Counted from the first letter of the stretch, positions 36,894-47,184 are shown. The stretch: DNA of 64,000 bases from Cyclobacterium lianum (GCF_900143075.1 NZ_FRCY01000013.1:1-64000), one strand, 5' to 3'. Numbers and translations: made by a program. Notes: a model not told the origin generated them from the sequence alone.

Positions 36894-37432
36894 AGCTTGA
36901 GTGGTACCTTTAACATCAACTGCATTTAAGCGATTGGCATACTGATATGTTTTTCATAGTGAGTAAAAATATGGTATATATTTTATTATAGGTTATTATT
37001 TTACCGGAAAGTTTGGATAGATACTTTACAAAATAAACACATAGGTTTAGGGTGAAAAGTGAGATAAAATTTGATAAAAAAGACAAATTCGATAAAAAAT
37101 ATTTTTTTTAAAGAGGAAGTTTTTAAGGAAATTTTCCCCATTCCCCATGCAGGGTTTTTATAAAAAATATTTTGCAGGTTTGATGGTTGCTTGTAAGTCA
37201 AATTATTCCTAATATTAAGTTTAATTCGCCCCAACCTAACCGTCCATCAGACCCTGCAGCACAATCAAACAGGAATATGATATATAAAAAAATACAGATT
37301 GTTTTATAAAAAAATTTGATATGAGTTTCGGGAGTATCCGAAGGGTACTGTCTGGGTTACCGGCAGTTTTGCTTCAATGAATTATTGAAAGAATTACACT
37401 ACTCAATTTATGACGATTGTTCAATTAAACTT
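36894..37432. other. AT-rich intergenic region before susC
   Basis: About 540 bp very rich in A and T, with no convincing ORF. It lies between the decayed dehydrogenase copy and susC and should hold the susC promoter and leader. No clear Bacteroidota promoter (TTTG/TAnnTTTG) at the right spacing could be fixed by eye. A small minus-strand frame at 37001-37234 is low-complexity and not credible. Confidence 0.5.
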
Positions 37433-40400
37433 ATGAAAAAAAGATTACTTGTTTTATTTCTGGCCTTGTTTTCTATACAAGTCATGGCCCAGGAACGTAC
37501 CGTCACGGGAACGGTCACAGATGCGGATGCCGACTCGCCCTTACCCGGGGTCAGCATTTTGATTAAGGGCACAAATACGGGTACCATTACCGATATCGAT
37601 GGACAATACAGCATCAGTGTTCCTGATGCGCAATCAATATTGGTGTTTTCTTATTTGGGATATGCGCCGCAGGAAAGAGTAGTTGGTAATAACAGTGAGG
37701 TCAACGTTGCACTTTCTTCGGAGCTTGAGGCACTTTCAGAGGTAGTGGTGACTGCCTTTGGTCTGGAAAGGGAAAAGAAAGCCCTTACCTATACGGTGCA
37801 GGATGTGAGCACACAGGAGCTTTCGGAAGCCAGAGAGCTTAACGTGATGAACTCCCTTTCCGGAAAAGTTGCTGGTCTTTCGATCAACCGCTCAGGTAGT
37901 GGTGTCGGCGGATCTACACGTGTAGTGCTTAGAGGTAACCGATCCATTAGCGGAGACAGCCAGCCCCTTTATATTGTGGATGGTGTGCCTGCCAACGGCA
38001 TAGAAAACCTGAACCCCGATGATATAGAGAGTATCAACGTGTTGAAGGGTCCAAACGCTGCAGCGCTTTATGGGAGCCGGGCCAATAACGGTGCGATCGT
38101 GGTCAATACCAAAAGGGGACGCGAAGGTGGTTTTCAGGTAAGCGTAAACACTTCGTACATGTTTGATCAACCCCTGATTTTGGCTAATTTTCAGAATATA
38201 TATGGTCAGGGGAGTAACGGTAATTACGCTCCGGGATCCGAATTTTCCTGGGGTCCCCGGATGGATGGCTCTTCTGTGGCACATTGGTCTCCGGACCCGA
38301 ACAGACCACGGGATACCTATTCTTTCCTGCCTCAGCCGGATAATATCAACGATTTTTACCAGACCGGTCATAACCTGGCCACTACTCTGGCAATTACAGG
38401 AGGAAACGAGAGAAACCAAACCTATTTCTCCTACACCTACACAGATGCGGCAGGTGTGGTTCCGGGCAATGAGTTGGGCCGGCACAGTATCAATCTGAGG
38501 CTGACCAATAAGCTGACCGATAAACTGACGCTGGACTCCAAAGTCAACTATATCCGTCAGGACATTGACAATCAATTGGCTCAGGGAGAAAATTTCTCCA
38601 ATCCAAACAGGCATATCATGCGCCTGCCCAGGAATATTACTACGGAGGATATTTCTGACTTTGAATTCATCAACCAGAATGGCTTGCTTCGTCAGAATTA
38701 TTTCAATCCGGGCTCCAACGGCGGTGCCAATCCCTATTGGACCATCAATAGGAATCTCAGAAAAAACACTTCCGACAGGGTCGTGGCCTTTACCTCACTT
38801 AGCTATCAATTGGCTGAGGGATTGACGGTATTGGGTCGGGCTGCTTTGGATCGTTCGTTCGGCACCAGTGAGGAGAAGTTGTATAACGATAGCTATATCA
38901 TCGCCCAGAACGGACGGTATTCTATAGGTCAGTCCGAAAACATGGAGATCAATACAGACTTCCTGATCAGCTATGAAAAAACACTGAGCCAGGATTGGTA
39001 TTTCAATATCAACGCCGGAGGTAATAGCCGGATCAACAGAAATTCGAGCTTGAATTCCAATACTGGCCAGAACATGGTAGTGCCCAACTTTTTTGCATTG
39101 ACCAATACGCAGCAGGTGGTATCTACTCACGGTGTAGGTGCTCCTAAGGATGTTAATTCCCTGTATTCCTTCGCTCAATTGGCCTGGAAAAATGCTGTCT
39201 TTCTGGATATCACTGCCAGAAATGACTGGTCCTCTACCCTGCCCAAGGACAATTGGTCTTTCTTTTATCCTTCTGTAGGTTTGAATGCGGTTATTTCAGA
39301 CCTGATGGTATTTCCGGAATGGTTTACCTTTGCCAAAGTAAGGGGATCGTTTGCAGAGGTAGGTAATGATACAAGCCCCTATCAATTGCAAAGAACGGCA
39401 GCGTTTGCGGCCGGTGGTTTGGGAGGATATCTTTCCCTGAGCACTACGCTCCCCAACGAAAACCTGCTTCCTGAGACAACCCAATCGATAGAGTTGGGTG
39501 GAGATTTCCGCTTCCTTGACAACCGTCTGGGGGTTGATTTTACTTACTACAAAACCAACTCTTTCAATCAGTTGTTTACTGTTGCGCTGCCCGTAGGATC
39601 CGGTGCTTCGAGCTTCTTTACCAATGGCGGAGATGTACAAAACGAAGGTATAGAGGTAGTGCTCAACCTTACTCCGGTTAGAAGAGCTGATTTTAACTGG
39701 AATATTACAGCGAACTTTGCGCGCAACATCTCTATGGTTAACGAAATCAATGACCAGCGCCCCAGCATTGTCGTAGGTAGCGATTTCCTGAGGCAATTTA
39801 GGGTAGAAGAAGGCAAAATGTTTGGAGAAGTATATTCCAGGGGTTATCTCAGAGATGACCAGGGAAGGGTGATCGTTGGAGAAAATGGTGTGCCCCGTAC
39901 TACTCCCGGATTTACCGTTCGCGTGGCCAATTACAATCCCATCTGGTTGGGCGGTATCCAGAATTCATTCAATTATAAAAATTTCCGGGCCAACTTCACC
40001 ATTGATTTCAGGCAGGGTGGTAGCATTGCATCACTTACCAATGCGATCATTTATGCAGACGGCATGACGGAGGAGACCCTGCAGGGCCGAGAAGGAGGAT
40101 TAATTTTTGGCGAAAACTTCATGGAACACGAAACAGCAGTGAGGGAAACCGAAGACGGTACTTTCGTTCCTAATGACATTGAAACGACCGCTGAACTCTT
40201 TTGGGTCAACATGGGAGGAAGGAATGCCCCTATCGGTGAAGTATTTTCCTATTCTGCTACCAATGTAAGGTTGCGTGAGGCGGTGATTGGCTATACCATA
40301 CCTGCCGCAAAACTTGAGGGACTTCCCATAAATAGTGTCAACGTTAATTTTGTCGCCAGGAACCTGTTTTTCTTCCTGAATGAAGCTAAAAACATCGATC

Positions 40401-40501
40401 CCGATGTCACAGTAGGAACTGCTGCATCTGCACAGGGTTTCGATTCATTCGGACCTCCGACTGCCAGATCCTTTGGTTTTAACGTTAATTTAGGATTTTA
40501 A
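37433..40501 (+). CDS. SusC/RagA-type TonB-dependent outer-membrane transporter
   Basis: ATG 37433 gives 1022 residues with signal peptide 'MKKRLLVLFLALFSIQVMAQ'. An N-terminal carboxypeptidase-regulatory-like domain (about 22-105, 'VTGTVTDADADSPLPGVSIL') precedes the TonB box/plug (about 115-240, 'LSEVVVTAFGLEREKKAL', 'NPDDIESINVLKGPNAAALY', 'GSRANNGAIVVNTKRG') and a 22-stranded barrel ending in Phe. It imports a nutrient across the outer membrane with its SusD partner, which starts 12 bases later. The ligand is unknown. The operon neighbours and the flanking amidohydrolase/PLP operons suggest an amine- or peptide-like compound rather than a polysaccharide: no glycoside hydrolase is near. 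Confidence 0.96.
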   Translation: MKKRLLVLFLALFSIQVMAQERTVTGTVTDADADSPLPGVSILIKGTNTGTITDIDGQYSISVPDAQSILVFSYLGYAPQERVVGNNSEVNVALSSELEALSEVVVTAFGLEREKKALTYTVQDVSTQELSEARELNVMNSLSGKVAGLSINRSGSGVGGSTRVVLRGNRSISGDSQPLYIVDGVPANGIENLNPDDIESINVLKGPNAAALYGSRANNGAIVVNTKRGREGGFQVSVNTSYMFDQPLILANFQNIYGQGSNGNYAPGSEFSWGPRMDGSSVAHWSPDPNRPRDTYSFLPQPDNINDFYQTGHNLATTLAITGGNERNQTYFSYTYTDAAGVVPGNELGRHSINLRLTNKLTDKLTLDSKVNYIRQDIDNQLAQGENFSNPNRHIMRLPRNITTEDISDFEFINQNGLLRQNYFNPGSNGGANPYWTINRNLRKNTSDRVVAFTSLSYQLAEGLTVLGRAALDRSFGTSEEKLYNDSYIIAQNGRYSIGQSENMEINTDFLISYEKTLSQDWYFNINAGGNSRINRNSSLNSNTGQNMVVPNFFALTNTQQVVSTHGVGAPKDVNSLYSFAQLAWKNAVFLDITARNDWSSTLPKDNWSFFYPSVGLNAVISDLMVFPEWFTFAKVRGSFAEVGNDTSPYQLQRTAAFAAGGLGGYLSLSTTLPNENLLPETTQSIELGGDFRFLDNRLGVDFTYYKTNSFNQLFTVALPVGSGASSFFTNGGDVQNEGIEVVLNLTPVRRADFNWNITANFARNISMVNEINDQRPSIVVGSDFLRQFRVEEGKMFGEVYSRGYLRDDQGRVIVGENGVPRTTPGFTVRVANYNPIWLGGIQNSFNYKNFRANFTIDFRQGGSIASLTNAIIYADGMTEETLQGREGGLIFGENFMEHETAVRETEDGTFVPNDIETTAELFWVNMGGRNAPIGEVFSYSATNVRLREAVIGYTIPAAKLEGLPINSVNVNFVARNLFFFLNEAKNIDPDVTVGTAASAQGFDSFGPPTARSFGFNVNLGF

Positions 40502-40512
40502 TAAAAGTTAAG

Positions 40513-42135
40513 ATGATAAAAATATCTAATATAGCAATGGGTTTATCACTTACAGCCTTGACTTTAGGTGGCTGTACGGAAAACTTTGAAGAGTTGAATA
40601 CCCAGCCAAATGCCATCGTAGCGTCCAATCTGGATATAGGCTTGTTGGGACAGGCGTTTGCCAATGCCCAGGGCAGGGCCATGTATCTGGCTCCAGGCGG
40701 AAGTACGGCAGGTTTCCAGACCGCACAGAGCTTGTTCGCCGATTTGTACGCCCAATACTTTGCCACCACCCAGGTGAACTTTGATTCGGACAGGCATGTG
40801 CAGGTGGGAGGTTGGTCCAATGGTGCCTGGAATTATTTTTATGGGCAGGCAGCACCGGTGATCCAGTTTGTGGAGGAATTTACTCAAGAAAACGAACTTC
40901 CTCTTGAAAATGCTTTTATCAAGGTATGGAAGGTAAATGCCTATCACCGAATATCCGATTACTGGGGCCCGATCATTTATTCATCTTTTGGTAACGGAGA
41001 GACTTCTGTGCCTTATGATTCTCAGGAGGAAGTCTACCGGGATTTATTTACGGTTTTGGACGAAGCAGTAGCAGTACTGAAGCAGAATACCGGAGGAAGT
41101 GCCTTTGTAGGCCATGACCAGATGTTTGGCGGCTCCGCAGATAAGTGGTTGACTTATGCCAACTCTCTCCGATTACGTTTGGCCATGCGGGTGAAGTACG
41201 TAGACCCTGTCCTTTCCAAAGCTGAGGCGGAAAAGGCTGTAGCCGATGGCGTAATGGATTCCAATGACGATAGCGCCTTTATCAATACCACTGTTCAATC
41301 CCGAAATCCCTATTGGATCATTACCAATTGGGGGGAATTCCGGATGAGTGCGTTGATGGAAAGCGTAATGGTAGGATACGACGATCCACGTACCGGGGTT
41401 TATTTCAGTGAAACGGTGGATTACCAGGAGGATGGGGAAGGTCCTCCGTACAAAGGTCTGAGAAATGGTCTTTCCCGTGAAGATCTGGGGGAAACTGGTT
41501 GGAATGATGCCCATTCGGATATGGGTGTTATTTTTCTGAATGAAGGACGTGGAGGAAGTGCTGCCGGTGAGCCTTGGAGAGTATTGAGCGCCGCGGAAGT
41601 CCAGTTTTTGCTGGCCGAAGGTGCGCTTGAAGGATGGGCCATGGGCGGTTCCGCTCAGGAGTTTTACGAGAAGGGAATAGAGTTGTCTATGTCTGAGCCC
41701 AGGATTGGTGCCGATCCGGCAGCCATACAGGCTTATATCAATAGCGACAACACACCCAAGCCGGTGACATTTCCCGGCCGACCAGAATGGAATCTGGCTC
41801 CCAACTCAAACGTGCCCGTAGCCTTCCTGACCGGAGGGACTAAGGAGCAGCAGTTAGAACAAATATGTACCCAGAAATGGGTGGCCATTTATCCTGATGG
41901 ATGGGAGGCCTGGGCAGAACTGCGAAGGACCAATTATCCCACTCCTTATCCCCGTTTGAATTCCGACAATGAAGACGTGCCTGCAGATGAAGTCATGCCC
42001 CGGTTGATTTTCGTACAGGGAGAATATGACAACAATAATGCGGCGGTGACCGCAGCAGAGGAATTGCCTGAATTGACCAGCAGAGGTGGAAATTCCAATG
42101 GAACCAAGCTTTGGTGGGATGCCAAACCAGAATAA
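40513..42135 (+). CDS. SusD/RagB-family nutrient-binding outer-membrane lipoprotein
   Basis: A 540-residue lipoprotein (lipobox 'LTLGGC', followed by 'TENFEELNTQPNA') of the SusD-like_2 type, which lids the SusC barrel and binds the ligand at the surface. Typical helical TPR-like segments include 'VNAYHRISDYWGPIIYSSFG' and 'SAEVQFLLAEGALEGW'. The C-terminal 'LEQICTQKWVAIYPDGWEAW' block is characteristic of the family. Directly downstream of susC. The hairpin at 42157 probably separates it from the next gene's main transcript. Confidence 0.95.
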   Translation: MIKISNIAMGLSLTALTLGGCTENFEELNTQPNAIVASNLDIGLLGQAFANAQGRAMYLAPGGSTAGFQTAQSLFADLYAQYFATTQVNFDSDRHVQVGGWSNGAWNYFYGQAAPVIQFVEEFTQENELPLENAFIKVWKVNAYHRISDYWGPIIYSSFGNGETSVPYDSQEEVYRDLFTVLDEAVAVLKQNTGGSAFVGHDQMFGGSADKWLTYANSLRLRLAMRVKYVDPVLSKAEAEKAVADGVMDSNDDSAFINTTVQSRNPYWIITNWGEFRMSALMESVMVGYDDPRTGVYFSETVDYQEDGEGPPYKGLRNGLSREDLGETGWNDAHSDMGVIFLNEGRGGSAAGEPWRVLSAAEVQFLLAEGALEGWAMGGSAQEFYEKGIELSMSEPRIGADPAAIQAYINSDNTPKPVTFPGRPEWNLAPNSNVPVAFLTGGTKEQQLEQICTQKWVAIYPDGWEAWAELRRTNYPTPYPRLNSDNEDVPADEVMPRLIFVQGEYDNNNAAVTAAEELPELTSRGGNSNGTKLWWDAKPE

Positions 42136-42156
42136 AAATTCAATGGACATATTTTT

Positions 42157-42191
42157 AAAAAAAGTGCCGCTATTAACGGCACTTTTTTTAG
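42157..42191. terminator. Bidirectional terminator after susD
   Basis: AAAAAGTGCCG (to 42169) pairs with CGGCACTTTTT (from 42177) around a 7-base loop, and A- and T-runs flank both sides. It lies 22 bases after the susD stop and 23 bases before the next gene, so transcription into that gene is probably partly attenuated. Confidence 0.85.
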
Positions 42192-42213
42192 TTTTATAAC
42201 AAATGTTTCCCTT

Positions 42214-45200
42214 ATGCGGCAGCTATTAACTAAGTTATATTTTCTATTAATTTTTTCTGTTTTCATTTCCTGTGGAGAGGAAAATCCCAACGCACTGTTT
42301 ACGGAATTGTCCTCCGGGACCACTGGCGTAGACTTTACAAACCTGGTACGCGAATCGGATGAATTCAACGTTTTGACCTATGGTTATTTCTACCAGGGTG
42401 GAGGAGTAGCAGTGGGGGACGTCAATAATGACGGCTTACCCGATATTTACTTTACCGGTAATATGATGGCCAGCAAACTGTATCTAAATAAGGGCAATTT
42501 TGAGTTTGAAGACATCACGGAAGCAGCGGGAGTGGCAGCGGCTGGGTTGTGGAACACAGGAACTACCATGGCGGATGTGAACGGAGATGGGCTGCTGGAC
42601 ATATATGTGTGCAGGTCTGCCGCCAATGATCCGGACAACCGTAAAAACCTGCTGTTTATCAATTCAGGGGACCTGACCTTCCGGGAAGCTGCGGGTGAGT
42701 TTGGTCTGGATGATCCGGGTTACTCGACCCAGGCTTCTTTTTTTGATTATGACAATGACGGGGATCTGGATATGTTTCTACTCAACCACTCCACACAGGA
42801 ATATGCAGGTTTCAGCAGGATTGATGGTTCTTTTAAGAAGCGAAGGGGGGCCTTTCTGGGAGACAAACTGTATCGAAACGACAATGGCTCCTTTATCGAT
42901 GTCACACAGGAAAGCGGTATTATAGACAATGTGCTGGGTTTTGGTCTGGCTGTGACAGTAAGTGATTTCAATGCAGATGGCTGGTTGGATATTTATGTAA
43001 GCAATGATTACAACGAAGAAGATTATCTTTATCTTAACCAGCAGGACGGCAGTTTCAGAGAAATGCTGGAGACCCATATGGGCCATGTGTCTCTCTTTTC
43101 GATGGGTGCTGATGCCGCTGACCTGAACAACGACTTGTTGCCGGACTTGCTCACCATGGACATGATGCCGGAATATAATTATAACCAAAAGACCATTCTG
43201 GGACCCGAGAACTATGACAAATACCGGGAACTTCTGAATAAGGGTTTTCATCCCCAGTCCATGCGCAACATGCTGCAGCTTAATCAGGGAGATGGAAAAT
43301 TTGTGGAGCTGGGCCAGTATAGCGGAATTGCTCATACCGACTGGAGTTGGGCCGTACTGGCAGCGGATTTTGACAACGACGGCTGGAAAGATATATTTGT
43401 CACTAACGGCTATGCCAGGAATTACCTGGACATGGATTTTTTAAACTACATGGTCAGTGAAAGGATCAGGACCAATCAGTCTGAGAAGGAGGAAGCACTG
43501 ACCGATTTGATAGACAAGATGCCTCCCATCTATGTCCGGAATTACCTGTACCACAATCAGGGAAACCTGACATTTGAAAACAAGTCCAAAGATTGGGGCC
43601 TTGGGCAGGAGACCGTTTCGAATGCTGCCGCCTATGCAGATCTGGATGGAGACGGAGATCTGGATCTGATCGTGTGCCATACCAATGAGCCCGCCAGTAT
43701 TTTTCGCAATAACAGTGAAAAACTGTTTGACCATGCTTTTCTCAAGGTGAAATTGAAGGGAGCAGAAAAAAACACTTCAGGAATAGGTGGTAAGGTAGTG
43801 CTCCACGCCGGCGACCGGCAGTTTTTTCAGGAATTGATCCCGGTGAGGGGCTACCAGTCATCCGTAGATCATGAATTGGTTTTTGGTCTGGGTGCTCATG
43901 CCCAGCTGGATAGCCTTGAGGTGTGGTGGCCCGGTTCAGGATATCAGTTGATCCGAAATCCGGAGATCAACCAGACCGTTGTCCTGGATCAAAATGATGC
44001 GGAGCCTTCTCCGCCCCGCGGGCAAGCAAAAAGTACCTACCTGCAGGAAGTAGAGGATGCACTGGGTTTGGATTTTATTCATCGGGAGACTGGTTTTCTG
44101 GATTTTACCCAGGACAGGCTGATGCCCAATACTATGGGCGCTTTGGGTCCCAAGCTGGCCCTCTCTGATGCCAACGGTGATGGACTGACGGACGTATTTG
44201 TTGGTGGCGGGAAAGGGCAGGCAGGGAAGCTTTTTGTTCAGCATCGGTCAGGAAAATTTGTTGCCTCGCTGCAGCCAGATTTGGAGGTAGATAGTATAGC
44301 AACTGATACTGATGCAGTCTGGCTGGATGCCAATGGCGATAAATTCCCCGATCTGTATGTGGTCAGTGGAGGCACGGATTTCTCCGAGGGCCATGAGGCC
44401 TATCAGGATCGTTTGTACCTGAACGACGGGAGGGGCAGGCTCGTTCGGGCCGGAACGGCCCTTCCTGAAATGCCTGTCAGCGGAAGCGTGGTAAGTGTGA
44501 CCGATATTGATGGCGACGGTTTTCCCGATTTATTTGTAGGTGGCAGGTATTTGCCGGGGCGATACCCGGAAGCACCAAGGAGCTATCTGTTATTGAATGA
44601 TGGCAAGGGGAATTATACAGATGTGACAGCGAGATACAGCGAGGCATTGTTGTCACCGGGTCTGGTGAGTGATGCGGCCTTTGCCGATCTGGATGGAGAC
44701 GACAAGGACGAATTGGTACTAACCGGTGAATGGATGGGAATTCAAATTTACAAACAGAACGGCAGCCGATTCGATGCTGTTCAGCAGGAGCTTGCCGCAG
44801 AGACAAGGGGCTGGTGGTTGAGCCTGTACCTGGAAGACCTGGATGATGATGGAGACCTGGATATCCTGGCCGGCAATTATGGAGAGAACACCGTTTTTCA
44901 GGCCAGCGCCAGTCAGCCAATGAAATTGTTTTACAAGGATTTTGATAACAATGGACGAACAGATCCACTGCTGACTTACTACAAGGCCGATACAAATGCT
45001 TTTGCTTTTAGCAGAGACGAGATGATCGGTCAATTGCCGGTAATGAAGGGTAAATTTCCAGACTACCGTTCTTTTGCAAAAGCTGGAGTGACGGAAATAT
45101 TACAGGGGTTGGGAATGGAGGGTGCAGACACCTTACAGGCTCACCGTTTGGCCTCCCTACTCCTTGAAAATGATGGGACGGGTGGATTTTCTGAAAAGTC

Positions 45201-45519
45201 GCTTCCGGAAGCAATACAGTATTCTCCGCTGTATGCGCTGGAAAAGATCCGTATCCCGGCTATAGCCGGTCCCTTACTGCTTAGTGGTGGAAATCTCAGC
45301 AAAACCAGGGTTAGCACCGGCAGGCTGGATGCCAATCCCGGATTTGTCTACGCAATGGGCGATGGAGAGACCTGGAGTTTATTGCCACCCGTGTATACCG
45401 GCCTGCATGTCCCTGGCGAAGTCAGGGATATTAAAGCACTGAAGGTGCAGGGAAAACAGTATTACCTGTATGCGCAGAATGATGGCAAAATACGGGTGTT
45501 TACGCCCGGAAAGGAATAA
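42214..45519 (+). CDS. FG-GAP/VCBS-repeat protein with ASPIC/UnbV domain
   Basis: A 1101-residue lipoprotein-like secreted protein (signal ends near 'FISCGEE'). It has many FG-GAP calcium-binding repeats of the form 'DVNNDGLPDIYFTGN', 'DLDGDGDLDLIVCHT' and 'DLDDDGDLDILAGNYG' in two blocks, together predicting one or two beta-propellers. The ASPIC/UnbV domain lies at about residues 505-590 ('GIGGKVVLHAGDRQFFQELI', 'VDHELVFGLGAHAQLDSLEV'). Such proteins commonly follow SusCD pairs in Bacteroidota and are surface-exposed, perhaps binding ligand or protein partners. No enzymatic residues are recognised. Follows susCD on the same strand after the hairpin. Confidence 0.92.
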   Translation: MRQLLTKLYFLLIFSVFISCGEENPNALFTELSSGTTGVDFTNLVRESDEFNVLTYGYFYQGGGVAVGDVNNDGLPDIYFTGNMMASKLYLNKGNFEFEDITEAAGVAAAGLWNTGTTMADVNGDGLLDIYVCRSAANDPDNRKNLLFINSGDLTFREAAGEFGLDDPGYSTQASFFDYDNDGDLDMFLLNHSTQEYAGFSRIDGSFKKRRGAFLGDKLYRNDNGSFIDVTQESGIIDNVLGFGLAVTVSDFNADGWLDIYVSNDYNEEDYLYLNQQDGSFREMLETHMGHVSLFSMGADAADLNNDLLPDLLTMDMMPEYNYNQKTILGPENYDKYRELLNKGFHPQSMRNMLQLNQGDGKFVELGQYSGIAHTDWSWAVLAADFDNDGWKDIFVTNGYARNYLDMDFLNYMVSERIRTNQSEKEEALTDLIDKMPPIYVRNYLYHNQGNLTFENKSKDWGLGQETVSNAAAYADLDGDGDLDLIVCHTNEPASIFRNNSEKLFDHAFLKVKLKGAEKNTSGIGGKVVLHAGDRQFFQELIPVRGYQSSVDHELVFGLGAHAQLDSLEVWWPGSGYQLIRNPEINQTVVLDQNDAEPSPPRGQAKSTYLQEVEDALGLDFIHRETGFLDFTQDRLMPNTMGALGPKLALSDANGDGLTDVFVGGGKGQAGKLFVQHRSGKFVASLQPDLEVDSIATDTDAVWLDANGDKFPDLYVVSGGTDFSEGHEAYQDRLYLNDGRGRLVRAGTALPEMPVSGSVVSVTDIDGDGFPDLFVGGRYLPGRYPEAPRSYLLLNDGKGNYTDVTARYSEALLSPGLVSDAAFADLDGDDKDELVLTGEWMGIQIYKQNGSRFDAVQQELAAETRGWWLSLYLEDLDDDGDLDILAGNYGENTVFQASASQPMKLFYKDFDNNGRTDPLLTYYKADTNAFAFSRDEMIGQLPVMKGKFPDYRSFAKAGVTEILQGLGMEGADTLQAHRLASLLLENDGTGGFSEKSLPEAIQYSPLYALEKIRIPAIAGPLLLSGGNLSKTRVSTGRLDANPGFVYAMGDGETWSLLPPVYTGLHVPGEVRDIKALKVQGKQYYLYAQNDGKIRVFTPGKE

Positions 45520-45590
45520 TGTAATATCTAACGCATTCTCAAAGAGTTGATTTTTTCCAAGCTTTTTGCTTTGAAGAAGATCATAGTCAA

Positions 45591-46673
45591 TCACTCCTTT
45601 GGGGGTTTTCTGTGCCAGTAGGAGGCAAGTACAGATCCGGTGATGTTCATCAATGGTCCAAATACGGCTGGCGCAAGACCCACAGTGGCGATTTTACCCA
45701 TTTCTTTCGCCAACCCGGAAGCCAGCCCTCCATTTTGCATGCCTACTTCCAGGGCTACGGTGCGCGCATCTTTCTCGTCCAGTCCAAACCAACGGCTTAC
45801 CCAAAAGCCCAGATTGTATCCCATGATATTGTGGATAAAAACCAGGATGATCAACAGCCCCCCAATATCGAGCAGGCTGTCTCTCCCTGCTGCAGTAATG
45901 ATCACGATAATTACGCCGATGCCGATCATGGAAACCAGTGGCATGGCATCATCCAGCCACTTGGCTTTACCGCTCAGAAATCTGTTGAACAATAGACCTG
46001 CTCCGATAGGTATGATGACCATTTTTATTATGCTCCACATCATATCCAGGACATCGATTGCTACAAATTCTCCCGCCAGAACTTTCATCAGGAGTGGGGT
46101 CATGAACGGAGCCAGCAGCGTAGAGATGGCCGTTATCGTAATCGACAGGGCCAGATTCGCTTTGGCCAGGTAACTCATCACATTGGAAGCCAATCCACTC
46201 GGGGAGCAGCCGATCAACACCAGCCCAGCAGCTATTTCCGCAGGGAAATTGCTCAGACTGGCAAGAATAAATCCCAAAATGGGCATGATGGTAAACTGGG
46301 AAAGCAGGCCGATAAAAACACCTCTTGGCATTTTTACGACTCCGGCAAAGTCTTTGATCGACATGGAGGTACCCATTCCAAACATTATGATTTGAATCAG
46401 CGGGGTAATCAAGTTGCTGTAGGCATACCCTTTATATTCCACAAAGTACTCCGGATAGTACATGGCGGCAGTCACACCGGCAAAAATCATTGTGGTATAG
46501 GTGAATCCTTTGAGTTTCTGAAAACCGCGAAATCCGATACCCAGCAATACAAAAAACAGGATGAGCACCGGGCCGGCCTCAGCAATCATCCCTGCCAGGA
46601 TCATGATGAAAGTGAGGAGCAGGCACAATAATCCTGCTCCTAATAAGGTTTTGAAAAGTGTTTCTTTTTTCAA
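45591..46673 (-). CDS. Bile acid:sodium symporter-family transporter (BASS)
   Basis: A 360-residue membrane protein with about ten predicted helices. BASS-family features are 'GFILASLSNFPAEIAAGLVL' and, in the sodium-site region, 'LIGCSPSGLASNVMSYLAKA' and 'EVGMQNGGLASGLAKEMGK'. BASS proteins import organic anions such as bile acids, pantoate or keto acids with sodium. In this context a keto acid product of the secreted PLP/RidA enzymes is a reasonable guess. It lies 49 bases downstream of an exported RidA gene and is convergent with the FG-GAP gene. Confidence 0.92.
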   Translation of the reverse strand: MKKETLFKTLLGAGLLCLLLTFIMILAGMIAEAGPVLILFFVLLGIGFRGFQKLKGFTYTTMIFAGVTAAMYYPEYFVEYKGYAYSNLITPLIQIIMFGMGTSMSIKDFAGVVKMPRGVFIGLLSQFTIMPILGFILASLSNFPAEIAAGLVLIGCSPSGLASNVMSYLAKANLALSITITAISTLLAPFMTPLLMKVLAGEFVAIDVLDMMWSIIKMVIIPIGAGLLFNRFLSGKAKWLDDAMPLVSMIGIGVIIVIITAAGRDSLLDIGGLLIILVFIHNIMGYNLGFWVSRWFGLDEKDARTVALEVGMQNGGLASGLAKEMGKIATVGLAPAVFGPLMNITGSVLASYWHRKPPKE

Positions 46674-46722
46674 GGTTTAATGGGTTTTGAAGGTACAGGA
46701 AAAACGCTCTAAGCAGCAATAT

Positions 46723-47184
46723 TCATATATACGCAATGCAGTCCATTTCCACCAGAGAATCTCCGGGTACGCCGCCATATGTGGCTACAGTAGTCCGGAC
46801 AGGAGGTTTGCTCCCGAATCTTCCCCTAAATACCTCATTCATGCCTTTATAGTCATTCAGGTCATGCAGGTAGACATTTACTTTCAAAACCTTTTCCATA
46901 GAACTGCCGGCTTTTACCAGCTCTTTTTCCAGCTCTTTGAGCACATGGTCGGTGTGGGCTTTGATATCTCCTTCAAAATGGGCGCCCTTTCCGGCGATAT
47001 AAACGGTATTTCCCAACTTAGTGGCGCCGGAAAATAACGGCACATCCTGCTCTTCCTGAATGTTGAACGCCTCTTTCTCGGGCGCCGAATCGGTGTTGGC
47101 TTTGGCTACTGCTCCTACACCGGCGATACCGGCAAGGCTGGCAAATAATTTTTTGATGGTACTTCTTCTTTTCATCTTTTCCAT
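46723..47184 (-). CDS. Tat-exported RidA-family protein
   Basis: ATG 47184 (or 47175) gives about 153 residues with an N-terminal 'KRRSTIKKLFASLAGIAGVG', a twin-arginine-like signal. The RidA domain has 'NTVYIAGKGAHFEGDIKAHT', 'SSMEKVLKVNVYLHDLNDYK' and the conserved Arg in 'KPPVRTTVATYGGVPGDSL', with Glu in 'VEMDCIAYI', the classic RidA active-site pair. It is more like standard RidA than the two lipoprotein-type paralogs in this window. Upstream of the BASS symporter in a two-gene unit; a role in enamine/imine hydrolysis followed by keto acid import is inferred. Confidence 0.87.
   Translation of the reverse strand: MEKMKRRSTIKKLFASLAGIAGVGAVAKANTDSAPEKEAFNIQEEQDVPLFSGATKLGNTVYIAGKGAHFEGDIKAHTDHVLKELEKELVKAGSSMEKVLKVNVYLHDLNDYKGMNEVFRGRFGSKPPVRTTVATYGGVPGDSLVEMDCIAYI

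Noticed and set aside
37001-37234. Minus-strand frame of 77 codons
   Set aside because: Low-complexity AT-rich translation (Phe, Lys, Ile) with no domain.
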